64,000 nt of DNA from Methylocystis sp. ATCC 49242 (GCF_000188155.2 NZ_KE124774.1:1120256-1184255), one strand, 5' to 3'. Positions 1-7,041 are shown, counted from the stretch's first letter. The notes: generated by a model not told the origin, from the letters alone. Translations and numbers: made by a program.

Positions 1-417
1 GGCGAATGCGCCGCTGACGATCGGAATTTCATCATCTTCCGCGACCCAACTGGGACTTCCGACGTTCGTGTTGATCGGGAAGGATATGGACTCACGACGG
101 TTCAAATCGAAACGCGCGCCCGCTGCGAAAAGCTTGCTCGCCGCAGACAGCGGTGCCAGATCGGATAAGTAGCCCTGCACGGCGGATGAAACCAGCTCAT
201 CGCCCCATCCGACGGTGGTGGACGCGCCGGCAATTGCGTCCGCGCGCGCGACCGGCGCCATCAGCAACGCCTTCGCGGTCTTATCCTCCCGCAGTTGCGC
301 TTCAGCGTCCGCGACGCGGTTCGAGGCTTGCAGATACACCGCCCACGCCGCGTTACGCACGGCGGTGGCATGGCTGCGGGTTGGCGCTCGCAACTGCTCA
401 ATGACGTGTCTCGACAT
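1..417 (-). CDS. HK97-type major capsid protein, N-terminal part (runs off left edge)
   Basis: An open frame of 139 codons begins with ATG at 417 and continues past position 1. The ATG follows a clear ribosome site (GGAAGGA, about 8 bases upstream). The protein starts with a charged helix (MSRHVIEQLRAPTRSHATAV), then a segment with SSAVQGYLSDLAPLSAASKL, ending near LNRRESISFPINTNVGSPSW and VAEDDEIPI. That arrangement is typical of the N-terminal arm and first strands of HK97-fold capsid proteins, where an SWVAE/E-x-I-P stretch follows a conserved S-F-P-x strand. It lies 45 bases downstream of the three coupled small genes and is probably co-transcribed with them. Assignment rests on motif recognition of a partial protein. 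Confidence 0.65.
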   Translation of the reverse strand, partial: MSRHVIEQLRAPTRSHATAVRNAAWAVYLQASNRVADAEAQLREDKTAKALLMAPVARADAIAGASTTVGWGDELVSSAVQGYLSDLAPLSAASKLFAAGARFDLNRRESISFPINTNVGSPSWVAEDDEIPIVSGAFA

Positions 418-462
418 TTTCGCGAATCCTTCCGTTCGGAACCTTCGGATTGTTCCCATGAT

Positions 463-678
463 TCACCGGTCCGCGCCGTTACGCGTAACAGCGCAAAACA
501 TTCGAACGAGAGCGGCGAGCGCTTGCTCTACCGCTCGCGGGTCGTCTTCCGTCGGCGAAAGATGCCCATGGAGCTGCAACGCTATTTCGAGTTCCGCAAC
601 ATCGGCTTCCACGCGGAACACGCGCCGGCCCTCCCGGCGCCTGGCGCGACTTCGGCGCATCCGCGCGGCGGCCGTCAT
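463..678 (-). CDS. Small phage-type protein, 71 aa
   Basis: The ATG at 678 overlaps the TGA of the preceding gene as ATGA, which supports translation of this frame. The product has a very basic N-terminus (MTAAARMRRSRARRREGRR), then an acidic helical region RVFRVEADVAELEIALQLHG. Short proteins with a V-E-V-D-x-x-x-L-x-x-A-L core are common in alphaproteobacterial prophages next to structural genes. Their function is not known to me. It is the last gene before the capsid gene. Confidence 0.6.
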   Translation of the reverse strand: MTAAARMRRSRARRREGRRVFRVEADVAELEIALQLHGHLSPTEDDPRAVEQALAALVRMFCAVTRNGADR

Positions 679-911
679 CTGAAGCCCCTTTCCGCCGCGC
701 GCCGGCGCCGCTCGATCATGCCGCGTAGGCGCACAATCAAAGCGTCGGCGCGGAAAAACGCCGTCAGCTCGTCATCGCCGCCCGCGACGAAGGCGGCGGC
801 GGCGCGGCGCCGGACGCCCTCGATCTCCGCGTCGAGTCGCGGCCCGTCCAGGTGGGCGAACTGCTCCGCCCGCCGATCGAGCTCAAGAATCGCATCGCCC
901 AAGTCGATCAT
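675..911 (-). CDS. Small helical phage-type protein, 78 aa
   Basis: The ATG at 911 overlaps the stop of the upstream gene (ATGA at 911-908), and its own stop overlaps the start of the next gene in the same way. A GTG at 923 is an alternative start. The product is acidic-to-basic, all helical in appearance (IDLGDAILELDRRAEQFAHL then repeated Arg/Glu), with no membrane segment or recognisable catalytic motif. Its place between the primase and capsid genes is where small head-assembly or terminase-associated proteins often lie, but nothing in the sequence proves that role. Confidence 0.55.
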   Translation of the reverse strand: MIDLGDAILELDRRAEQFAHLDGPRLDAEIEGVRRRAAAAFVAGGDDELTAFFRADALIVRLRGMIERRRRAAERGFR

Positions 912-1141
912 GAGCGCCCCCACTTTCTCGCCAGCGCTTCGAGCTGCGCGGGCGTCGCGAGCCGGCGCTTGCTTGCGCGCATGATGTCGAAAACGTCGGG
1001 CTGTGTCGGCGCCGCGGGGGGCGTGGTCGGCGTGGCGGGCGTGGTCGCCGCGCGCGATGATGATGATGATGGTGCGCGCGGCAATCGAAGTAATGGGCGG
1101 CCGGAGGGGCCACGCCGCGTAGAGTCGAGATTCAACTTCAT
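908..1141 (-). CDS. Small Pro/Thr/Ser-rich phage-type protein, 77 aa
   Basis: I take the ATG at 1141 as the start because AGAGG lies seven bases upstream; a TTG at 1156 is possible. The product has a basic N-terminus, a low-complexity linker of Ser, Thr, Pro and Ala (about residues 28-48), and a C-terminal helical patch DVFDIMRASKRRLATPAQLE. It begins an ATGA-coupled set of three genes ahead of the capsid gene and is the first gene after the candidate origin. The function is unknown. The linker and basic tail would fit a DNA- or protein-tethering role, which is only a guess. Confidence 0.55.
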   Translation of the reverse strand: MKLNLDSTRRGPSGRPLLRLPRAPSSSSSRAATTPATPTTPPAAPTQPDVFDIMRASKRRLATPAQLEALARKWGRS

Positions 1142-1217
1142 CGTTTCGCCTCTCAATTAGTTACAAATTCAACCCAATTGATCGAAACGCGGGTTTCTAC
1201 TCGTACGCTGCAAAGTC

Positions 1218-1467
1218 CATCTGGCCCGTCTGACACATCTGCCACAGCGTAACTATTTGTTTTTACGCCGTTATACAGATGGTCCAGATGGGCCAGATTT
1301 TTCGTCTTATTACCTATAAATAGGAATAAGGGTGCCGCCGATGGCCCTCTTTCCTCTCTTCTATTTATATTTCTATTTCTAACTATAATTATATATGGAC
1401 CATATGGACCATCTGGATATATATAATAAAAACAGATAGTTATGTTGGGCCAGATATGTGTCAGATG
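1218..1467. repeat. AT-rich iteron block, candidate replication origin
   Basis: The gap 1142-1484 between the primase gene and the next gene is clearly AT-richer than its surroundings. It carries six copies of CAGATG or its complement at 1218, 1236, 1276, 1285, 1410 and 1462, with near copies at 1294 and 1451. Two nine-base tandem pairs stand out: GGTCCAGAT/GGGCCAGAT at 1282-1299, and TGGACCATA/TGGACCATC from 1396. An 11-base word CAGATGGTCCA at 1276-1286 recurs inverted at 1405-1415. Iterons beside a primase-helicase gene are the usual layout of satellite phage origins such as P4. The origin role is inferred. Confidence 0.55.
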
Positions 1468-1484
1468 TGCCATGTGCCGGTTCG

Positions 1485-3941
1485 TCAAAACGGCCCCCCG
1501 TCGTCATCGTCCACATCCGCCCGGCGGTTGCATTCCCGCGCGCCATCGGTCACGCGCTCACAAATGCCGAGCGACAGGTTTACCAGTTGCGTGAGTTCGT
1601 CAGCTTGCGGGATGTGGAAGCCGCGGCAGTTGCGATCGCCAGCGTGTCGAACACGTGCGTTTTCTCCGAGAATTTTTGCGAGCATACGGGCGAAGTGTAT
1701 TTTCTGGTCGACGCGCCCGCCCTGCATTCTCTGCGCCCCCGCGTATGCGTCGTACAGCTTCGTTGTCGCGTGGTCAGCGCCAAGCTCCAATTGCAAGTGC
1801 TCTTTCCGCACACCACGTTCATACGCTTCGATGGCGCCGTCGGCGGCGCACGACAACAACCATTGATGGATACTAGACGCGCTCCGAATTTGTTGCTCGG
1901 CAAGCTCAAAGGTCCGCGGCATGTTTCGCGGATGGAAACTCCCGAGCTTTTTTCGTTGCAGATAATGAAGCAACTGCCCGTAGCCGCCGGCTTGCAAGTC
2001 GTCATAAATTTTATCGAACCATGCGCGGTCCCCGACTTTCTCGTCCGACACTTCGCAAATGAACCAGCGACGCGCGTCGCGCCCGGCGGGAACGCTCCAA
2101 GCGTGGTTGGTCGTCAGAATTGCGTGAAGCCGGTTCAGCGCCTGATACGCCTTCCGTCCCTTCGGATTTATGCGCAGCGTCGCGCCGGTAATCGAGTGCT
2201 TAATTTTGTCTGCGGTCTTAGGGTCGCCTGCAAACAGCGCTTCCTCCAATTGCACAAAGGAAGCAAACTCTATGTCGTCGACATGGGTTCCGACTATTTC
2301 CGCCGGGTCAGAAATTGAAACGGCGTGCTTTCCGAAAATGACGCGCATTGCATCGGAAACGGTCGACTTGCCGGAACCTTCTGATTCCGATTTTAGGACG
2401 ATAACAGTCTCCGCGCGCTTCTCAGGATTTTGCACGGCCCATGAGAGCCATCGCACGATGTATTTAAACTTGCGACGGTCACGGCGAGCGATAACAACCC
2501 ACAAATGCGCAAGAAATGATTTAATTTTGTCGCGCCCCTGAATCGGAGCGACGCCAAAGCCCCGCCAAAAGTTATATTCGTCTATGCGCGCGGTTCGGTG
2601 TGGATCGAATATCGCGCGACGGATCGGCGGGCGCTTCGGATGGGCCTTCCACCATTTTGCAGCCGGAAAAAATTTTTCGTCGCCGTTGTCGTTTTGGGTT
2701 TTGACAGCGACGTTTGCCAAATAACTTTCAAAGGATCCTCGCGCGAGAACATGATCGGCGCCGGCGGCGTCGCGATGCACAACATTCACTTCCCCCTCTC
2801 GGTCGACCAATGCAAAGCGCGCGGAAATGGCCGGCAACAATTCGTCGGCGGGATACGCGCCGCCGGGAATGTCTGGCAAGCCATCCGAGCAAGTATGGAG
2901 AGCATGGCCGCCGCCGCCGCCGGCCGCCTCGACCTTCGCCATGTGCCGCTCCTCCGCGCGTCTGATCTCGCCTTGAAGCACTGGATCGTTCTCATCCACC
3001 GGGCCAAAGGTTTCCGCGAGCGCAGCCGCCCTCTCCGCCCCTGTAAACGCCTCCTCTACCCACGCGCGAAGTTCGTTCATGCCCTTGCCTTCGCAATGGC
3101 CGTGGTGGCATTGGAACCCGCCCGATCCCGGCCGATAGCCCGCCTCGTCGCGGGCGTCCGAATGGTCGGCGGCCCATGGGCATTTGATCGCCACGAAGCC
3201 ATTGTCGTTGGGCGTCGCGTCAATCAGCATCCCCCGCGCGTCAAAGAGCTTCATCAGGGGGTCTATGCCGACCTCGGCGGCCGTTGCCTTCCTCGTATGG
3301 CCGCCGCCCTTGAAGCGCGCCAGCGCCTCGGGGGAGATGTCGACGTCAAGCTCCTCGGCCATCTGCTCGACCGTATAGGCCCGTGAGGGCTCCCAAACGT
3401 GCATGACGTGCGGCCACGGCTTGCCCCCGTTGGCGGCCACGACGGCGGGCTTGCAGTTGGCTCCCACGGGCAGGCGCACCACGCGCGTCACGCCGACCAT
3501 GCCGGGATCGCGCAGCGACGGGTTGATCAGTTCGTCGGAGATGATGCTGTCTATCAACGCGGCGATGACGCGCGCGTCGCGCCCGTTCGTGATCTTGAAG
3601 CCGTAGTGGAAGTTGCCGGGCGAGGTCTCCAGAACATATGTCGGGAGGGGGATGACGCGCAGAAGCTCCTTCAGATTGATCTTCGTTCCCACGTCGTCGA
3701 TGACGATGGCGAACTGCCCGTCGAAGCATTCGGCGCGGCGAACGAAATGCCCCGCGGTCGATTCACGGAAGACCGAGACGCAGTAGTAGTTGGCGGTATT
3801 CCATGCGAGCGCCGGAAGCATCGACACGGCGGGATAGACCACCCAGGACTTGTCGCCCGTGGACACGGGAACGCGCTTCCAGTCCTCCCCTGCGAGCGCT
3901 TCGAGGAACTGCTGATTAGTGATCCTGATACGATTTCGCAT
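1485..3941 (-). CDS. Phage-type primase-helicase fusion (AEP/RepB-like primase plus SF3-type helicase), 818 aa
   Basis: It probably makes primers and unwinds DNA for replication of the element. The N-terminal part resembles archaeo-eukaryotic/RepB-like primases: paired acids in IVIDDVG near residues 80-84 and an ETSPGNFHYGF segment near 105-115. A probable zinc site follows at about 254-283 (CPWAADH then CHHGHC). The helicase part has a P-loop SEGSGKST near 520-527, acidic residues in DDIEFASFVQLEEALF near 556-570, and a sensor-like LTTNHAWSVP near 615, as in P4-alpha and DUF5906 helicases. The ATG at 3941 has GGAGG upstream. The iteron block lies directly after its stop. Confidence 0.88.
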   Translation of the reverse strand: MRNRIRITNQQFLEALAGEDWKRVPVSTGDKSWVVYPAVSMLPALAWNTANYYCVSVFRESTAGHFVRRAECFDGQFAIVIDDVGTKINLKELLRVIPLPTYVLETSPGNFHYGFKITNGRDARVIAALIDSIISDELINPSLRDPGMVGVTRVVRLPVGANCKPAVVAANGGKPWPHVMHVWEPSRAYTVEQMAEELDVDISPEALARFKGGGHTRKATAAEVGIDPLMKLFDARGMLIDATPNDNGFVAIKCPWAADHSDARDEAGYRPGSGGFQCHHGHCEGKGMNELRAWVEEAFTGAERAAALAETFGPVDENDPVLQGEIRRAEERHMAKVEAAGGGGGHALHTCSDGLPDIPGGAYPADELLPAISARFALVDREGEVNVVHRDAAGADHVLARGSFESYLANVAVKTQNDNGDEKFFPAAKWWKAHPKRPPIRRAIFDPHRTARIDEYNFWRGFGVAPIQGRDKIKSFLAHLWVVIARRDRRKFKYIVRWLSWAVQNPEKRAETVIVLKSESEGSGKSTVSDAMRVIFGKHAVSISDPAEIVGTHVDDIEFASFVQLEEALFAGDPKTADKIKHSITGATLRINPKGRKAYQALNRLHAILTTNHAWSVPAGRDARRWFICEVSDEKVGDRAWFDKIYDDLQAGGYGQLLHYLQRKKLGSFHPRNMPRTFELAEQQIRSASSIHQWLLSCAADGAIEAYERGVRKEHLQLELGADHATTKLYDAYAGAQRMQGGRVDQKIHFARMLAKILGENARVRHAGDRNCRGFHIPQADELTQLVNLSLGICERVTDGARECNRRADVDDDDGGPF

Positions 3942-3991
3942 TTGGCCTCCAGTTGAGGATGGGGCCGCGCGGGTTGCTTTTGTCGCCGGTT

Positions 3992-4027
3992 TCAGGTAGG
4001 AAGGAGATGCTTGGACATACTACCTGA
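3992..4027. promoter_or_regulatory. Perfect 8-bp inverted repeat upstream of the primase gene
   Basis: TCAGGTAG at 3992-3999 and CTACCTGA at 4020-4027 are perfect inverted repeats with 20 bases between them, about 50-85 bases upstream of the primase start. The layout suits an operator for an element-encoded regulator. No consensus is known to me. Confidence 0.4.
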
Positions 4028-4032
4028 TATCG

Positions 4033-4061
4033 GCGTCGCTCCCCCCGAGCGGCGCTTTTTT
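4033..4061 (+). terminator. Intrinsic terminator on the plus strand, opposing the element's genes
   Basis: A nine-pair stem (4033-4041 with 4047-4055, including one G-T pair) with a C5 loop is followed by six T residues at 4056-4061. It has no T tail on the minus strand, the direction of all neighbouring genes. It would stop only rightward, antisense transcription. Confidence 0.5.
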
Positions 4062-4066
4062 GTGGA

Positions 4067-4282
4067 TTAGCGCGCGTCCCGCGCGATCTTCCGCAATGTT
4101 TGGACAAACCGGCGCGGGCCGCGCCAGTCGCTCGGTGAGACGGGCACTGTCGCCCGTATGGTCGCGCCGCCGGGCGTCTCGAAGGTTGCGCGAAAATGGC
4201 GGCCGCGCGCTACGTCAACTATCTTGAAGCCCGCAACCGCCGCGGCGTCGACGTAGGCTTTCGCTCCGCTTGTCATCCGCAT
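4067..4282 (-). CDS. Small element-encoded protein, 71 aa
   Basis: The ATG at 4282 has GGGGGTG five bases upstream. The product looks like a compact alpha/beta domain: KAYVDAAAVAGFKIVDVARG, two likely strands HFRATFETPGG and ATIRATVPV, then SPSDWRGPRRF and a basic helix. The SPSDWR-type ending recurs in small proteins of alphaproteobacterial prophages, but I know no defined role. It lies between the AlpA-like gene and the primase gene, and may belong to early control. Confidence 0.6.
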   Translation of the reverse strand: MRMTSGAKAYVDAAAVAGFKIVDVARGRHFRATFETPGGATIRATVPVSPSDWRGPRRFVQTLRKIARDAR

Positions 4283-4320
4283 GTGCCACCCCCGGATTAC
4301 GGTTTACGGAAAAGGGATTT

Positions 4321-4530
4321 TCACGCGGCCTCGGTCTGCGCGTCTCGCTCTGCGCGGATTTTCTCGTCCCACGCGTCTATCTCGTCCGCCAGCCACGCGA
4401 CCGCGCGGGGGCCGATTTTCACGGGTCGCGGAAACTGCTTTTCTCGTACGAGGCGATGCAGTGTCGGTTTCGAGAAGGGGACTCGCGCGAGAACTTGTGG
4501 CTCGCGCAGATAACGGGGGGCGCTCTTCAT
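4321..4530 (-). CDS. AlpA-family excisionase/transcriptional regulator, 69 aa
   Basis: This is a short winged-helix MerR-like protein of the AlpA family, whose members control integrase expression or excision of P4-like elements. The sequence shows the family's order: YLREPQVLARVPFSKPTLHR (recognition helix), then LVREKQFPRPVKIGPRAVAW and a closing helix LADEIDAWDEKI. The ATG at 4530 has GGAG nine bases upstream. The leader contains a seven-pair hairpin and, further up, three copies of an 11-base word that could be its operator. Confidence 0.88.
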   Translation of the reverse strand: MKSAPRYLREPQVLARVPFSKPTLHRLVREKQFPRPVKIGPRAVAWLADEIDAWDEKIRAERDAQTEAA

Positions 4531-4550
4531 TGGCGATCGCTCCTTATTGC

Positions 4551-4571
4551 GGGCGACCTTTTGAGTCGCCC
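4551..4571 (-). promoter_or_regulatory. Hairpin in the leader of the AlpA-like gene
   Basis: GGGCGAC at 4551-4557 pairs perfectly with GTCGCCC at 4565-4571 around a seven-base loop. It lies just upstream of the ribosome site of the AlpA-like gene. It lacks a T tail, so it is more likely an RNA structure affecting translation, or a protein site, than a terminator. Confidence 0.4.
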
Positions 4572-4626
4572 TTGTGATCGGACGATCTCCCTAATAATCA
4601 CAAAGGAATGCAGCTCCTAATTATGC

Positions 4627-4673
4627 AATTGTGCGGATTGAAAAATTTTTCCGCACAATTATTCCGCACAATT
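4627..4673. repeat. Three copies of TCCGCACAATT, candidate operator
   Basis: The 11-base word TCCGCACAATT occurs perfectly at 4650-4660 and 4663-4673, and inverted at 4627-4637. The inverted pair could also form an 11-pair hairpin across an A/T-rich centre. The block overlaps the last codons of the 4659-5303 gene and lies about 100-140 bases upstream of the AlpA-like start. It therefore probably sits at the AlpA promoter. Confidence 0.55.
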
Positions 4674-5303
4674 CTTGCGAGGCCCCCGCGGGCCACGCTT
4701 CCCATTTCCTGTAACAGATTTGGCGATATCGCGCGCCCGATCGCGGGGGAATTTCGGCAGCGCCGCCCGCACAATTTTTGCGGCGTCGTTTTGACTAATG
4801 AAGCCCCCGCGTTTCACTTGTTCCGTCGTTATGATTGCTCGCGCCTCGTCATCGCATACGCCGTTTTCCGCGGGCGCCACGAACAGCCCTTTCAGTGAGC
4901 CGCTCACGCTACATATGAGCAAATCGGTGTAGACGGGCGCCTTGTCGAAATACCCGTCGCCCCATACCGGCGCGCCGTCCCCGCCATCGCGCGTCCATTG
5001 CGGCGCGCGGTCGTGTCCCCACCGTTGCGCGGTTGCAGATTCCATGTGAATGGCAAGTTCGATCCACTCGACGGCGGCAATGTCGCGGCGCTGCATATCC
5101 TCGGGCGTACGAGGCACATAACGCATTGCCCCGAGGTCGCCGTGTAAGCCTTGCTCAATGACGCAATCATAGGCGCTCGCGGCGATACGGCCGCTTTGCA
5201 AATGCGCGACCAGCTGTGACAGGAAATCCTCTTCGGCGATTCCGGGCGCGTCGACCTTCGCGCGTTCGAATGCTTCCGTAACGGTCAGGAACTTGCTCGT
5301 CAT
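4659..5303 (-). CDS. Element protein coupled to the integrase, 214 aa, unknown function
   Basis: The ATG at 5303 overlaps the integrase stop as ATGA, so I prefer it to an upstream start inside the integrase gene. The product is soluble. It has an N-terminal helical part (SKFLTVTEAFERAKVDAPGI), a central segment rich in Trp and Gly (QRWGHDRAPQWTRDGGDG), and a C-terminal helix AAKIVRAALPKFPRDRARDI followed by a basic Gly/Pro/Arg tail. The C-terminal part resembles DNA-binding ends seen in other integrase-linked island proteins. I cannot name a family. Confidence 0.7.
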   Translation of the reverse strand: MTSKFLTVTEAFERAKVDAPGIAEEDFLSQLVAHLQSGRIAASAYDCVIEQGLHGDLGAMRYVPRTPEDMQRRDIAAVEWIELAIHMESATAQRWGHDRAPQWTRDGGDGAPVWGDGYFDKAPVYTDLLICSVSGSLKGLFVAPAENGVCDDEARAIITTEQVKRGGFISQNDAAKIVRAALPKFPRDRARDIAKSVTGNGKRGPRGPRKNCAE

Positions 5304-6583
5304 TTGCGCCCCCGCAGCTTCACGACATTGCCGCCGGTTGCCGGTTCGAGAATCTCCGCAATGTGCGCTTCCCACAATTCGAGCGCCGCCCGCTTCTCTT
5401 TGAAACGATCGTGTTTGTCATAGTGCATCGAGTGAATGTCGCCGTAGGAATGCGCCAGCAGCGCCATACGATCTTCGCGCAGCACGCCCAGCGCGGCGAG
5501 TCCGGTTGCGACCGTGCGCCTGAAATCGTGCGGAGTCGGCGGGTTCGCCTTCAGCGAAAGGACGGCTTCCCGATCGGGGCCATCCGGGGTCAATGTCGGG
5601 ACAATGCGCCGCACCGCTTGCGAGACGGAATGACGCGCGATCGGCCCCCGGCTGGCGAAGGTCGAAGGGAACAGGTGCGCCTGCCCTTCCACCATGTCCC
5701 GCATCTGCGCGCGGACGATCTCCAGCGCCATCGGCGCCAGCGGGACGACATGAGCCCGGCCGCCCTTCATTCGAGCCGCAGGAAGCTCTATGCGGGCGCG
5801 GGCGCCGTTGTCGACGTCCTTGATCTCGGCGAGTGCAATCTCGGTCACTTCGCCGGGGCGCTGACCCGTCAGCAACAGGAAGCGCATAGCGGCCGCGACC
5901 GCCGGGGCGATGTTCGAACGCTCCAGAGCCCGCCACAGGACGCGAATCTCGCCGGGCGAGAGGACGCGCTCCTTCGGTGTCTCTCGCGCCCGCTTCTTCA
6001 TGCGGGTCATCGGGCTGTTTTCAAGCAGCCCCGAGTCGACGGCCCAATTGAAGACCTTGGACATGACAGTATGTGTGCGATTCGCGCTCGACGGCGCCCG
6101 CACGGCGATTTTGTCCAACAGCGCCGCGGCGTCGGCGCGGGTCAGCTTGTCGACCCCGCGCCCGTTCCACTCGGGAAGGACATGGACGCGCAGCAGCAGC
6201 TCGTCCTGCTGCCAAGACTTCTTTTGGATTCGGGCGTAGCGTTGGAGATATTCCGCCGCGAGCTTCCCGAATGTCAGCGCCCGCGCGGATTGTTCCCGCC
6301 GGGATCGAATCTCGCCTTGCGGGTCAGCGCCGCCCGAGACGGCCACGCGTTGAGTCTCCGCGCGCTCGCGCGCCTTGGCGAGCGAAACCTCGGGGTAGCG
6401 CCCCAGGTTTAACCGCTTGAACGATGTTGAGCCCTGCGGCCGGTAGCGAAAAGTCCATGTTGCCACGCCCGTCGGCGTCATGCGGAGGCAGAGCCCCGAC
6501 ACCTTCGCGTCCCAATATTCCGCGCGGGTCGCGCCCGGCTTGATGCTGCGGACGAACGCGTCCGTAAGAGCAACAACAGCCAT
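5300..6583 (-). CDS. P4-type tyrosine recombinase (integrase), 427 aa
   Basis: It catalyses site-specific integration and excision of the element. The N-terminal DUF4102-like arm domain is at about residues 5-95 (VRSIKPGATRAEYWDAKVSG; TFRYRPQ). The core-binding domain follows, then the catalytic domain with Arg242 (TGQRPGEV), Lys273 (RMKGGRAHVVPL), His352 and Arg355 (PHDFRRT), His378 (LLAHS) and nucleophile Tyr388 (HYDKHD). All catalytic residues are present and the length is normal for P4 integrases. The start has AAGGGAG just upstream. It points away from the tRNA fragment and is coupled to the gene after it. Confidence 0.95.
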   Translation of the reverse strand: MAVVALTDAFVRSIKPGATRAEYWDAKVSGLCLRMTPTGVATWTFRYRPQGSTSFKRLNLGRYPEVSLAKARERAETQRVAVSGGADPQGEIRSRREQSARALTFGKLAAEYLQRYARIQKKSWQQDELLLRVHVLPEWNGRGVDKLTRADAAALLDKIAVRAPSSANRTHTVMSKVFNWAVDSGLLENSPMTRMKKRARETPKERVLSPGEIRVLWRALERSNIAPAVAAAMRFLLLTGQRPGEVTEIALAEIKDVDNGARARIELPAARMKGGRAHVVPLAPMALEIVRAQMRDMVEGQAHLFPSTFASRGPIARHSVSQAVRRIVPTLTPDGPDREAVLSLKANPPTPHDFRRTVATGLAALGVLREDRMALLAHSYGDIHSMHYDKHDRFKEKRAALELWEAHIAEILEPATGGNVVKLRGRK

Positions 6584-6596
6584 CCCGTCTCCCTTC

Positions 6597-6720
6597 TTGA
6601 ACCCCCGGCGTGAGCCCTTGTCGGGGTTGTCCCCCGCGAGCCCTTCCCGCCGTGCGGGGGTTCACGGGGGACAGTAGGGGTTCAAAAGGGTCGATATGTC
6701 GCGATTTCTCTTGAACCCCC
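6597..6720. repeat. Four TTGAACCCC words, candidate integrase arm sites
   Basis: TTGAACCCCC occurs at 6597-6606 and 6711-6720. The inverse occurs at 6656-6664 (GGGGGTTCA) and 6677-6685 (GGGGTTCAA). All lie between the integrase start and the tRNA-derived border. Tyrosine integrases bind short repeats flanking the crossover core, so these are good arm-site candidates. Confidence 0.55.
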
Positions 6721-6814
6721 GTGAGACGAATTGACAGCTTTCGCCATTGAAATGCAAGTGTTTTCTGATAGCTCTTGGACAAGTAAAAATAGGTATGATT
6801 TCCTACCTTGGTTC

Positions 6815-6860
6815 TCTGGGGGACAAGGGGTCGTGGGTTCGAATCCCGCCACTCCGACCA
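6815..6860 (+). other. Attachment site: 3' part of a tRNA-Pro(GGG) gene
   Basis: The segment contains an anticodon loop CTGGGGG, the 3' anticodon stem ACAAG, a five-base variable loop, a full T arm (GTGGG TTCGAAT CCCGC), an acceptor strand CACTCCG, discriminator A and CCA at 6858-6860. The matching 5' acceptor strand CGGAGTG and a pairing 5' anticodon stem are absent upstream, so this is not a complete tRNA. The break falls in or beside the anticodon loop, a known crossover place for tRNA-targeting integrases. Identity as proline follows from the GGG anticodon and the acceptor sequence. Confidence 0.8.
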
Positions 6861-6933
6861 TTTCGTTCAACGAACGCAGGATCGATCACCGGGGTGGACA
6901 TGCGCGCCGCGTCGCGCTTCGATCCGCGCAAGC

Positions 6934-6963
6934 GAAAAAGCGCCCATGGAAACCTTGGGCGCT
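6934..6963 (-). terminator. Intrinsic terminator, leftward
   Basis: AGCGCCCA at 6939-6946 pairs with TGGGCGCT at 6956-6963. On the minus strand the hairpin is followed by TTTTT and CGC. It follows the small membrane-protein gene at 7042-7209 and also insulates that gene from the element. Confidence 0.75.
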
Positions 6964-7041
6964 AGTGAACTCCAGAGGAAAGTGATGGTGAGACTTTGAG
7001 AGGCCGACGCCGGAACTTATCCAGCGTCGACACGAAGGCGG

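Larger units (their letters stand above)
1..6860. mobile_element. Integrated satellite-like or prophage element, right end
   Basis: All recognised genes here lie on the minus strand and are phage-type: integrase, AlpA-like regulator, primase-helicase, coupled small proteins and an HK97-type capsid protein. The right border is a truncated tRNA-Pro 3' end at 6815-6860 and the integrase lies just inside it. In tRNA-targeted integration one end keeps an intact tRNA and the other a 3' fragment. The intact tRNA should therefore lie beyond position 1, and the element is longer than the part seen. No portal, large terminase or tail gene is visible, but the element is incomplete here, so a full prophage cannot be excluded. 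Confidence 0.85.

Noticed and set aside
1153..1488. Minus-strand frame of 111 codons in the AT-rich gap after the primase gene
   Set aside because: It starts with TTG without a ribosome site, its sequence is mainly translated iterons (repeated PDGPYGPY and AHL patterns), and it leaves no room for an origin. Noncoding is more likely.
5363..6412. Plus-strand frame of 349 codons opposite the integrase
   Set aside because: Shadow of the integrase: high-GC antisense frame with no domain and no ribosome site. The same applies to other long antisense frames, for example 8694-9713, 30637-31827, 41196-42587 and 49261-50736.
6682..6870. Minus-strand frame beginning MNEMVGVAGFEPTTPCPP
   Set aside because: It is antisense to the tRNA-Pro remnant. 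GFEPTTP-type frames of this kind are well-known artefacts of tRNA 3' ends.
6747..6999. Plus-strand frames running over the tRNA remnant
   Set aside because: No ribosome site and no protein-like composition; they cross the attachment site and a terminator.
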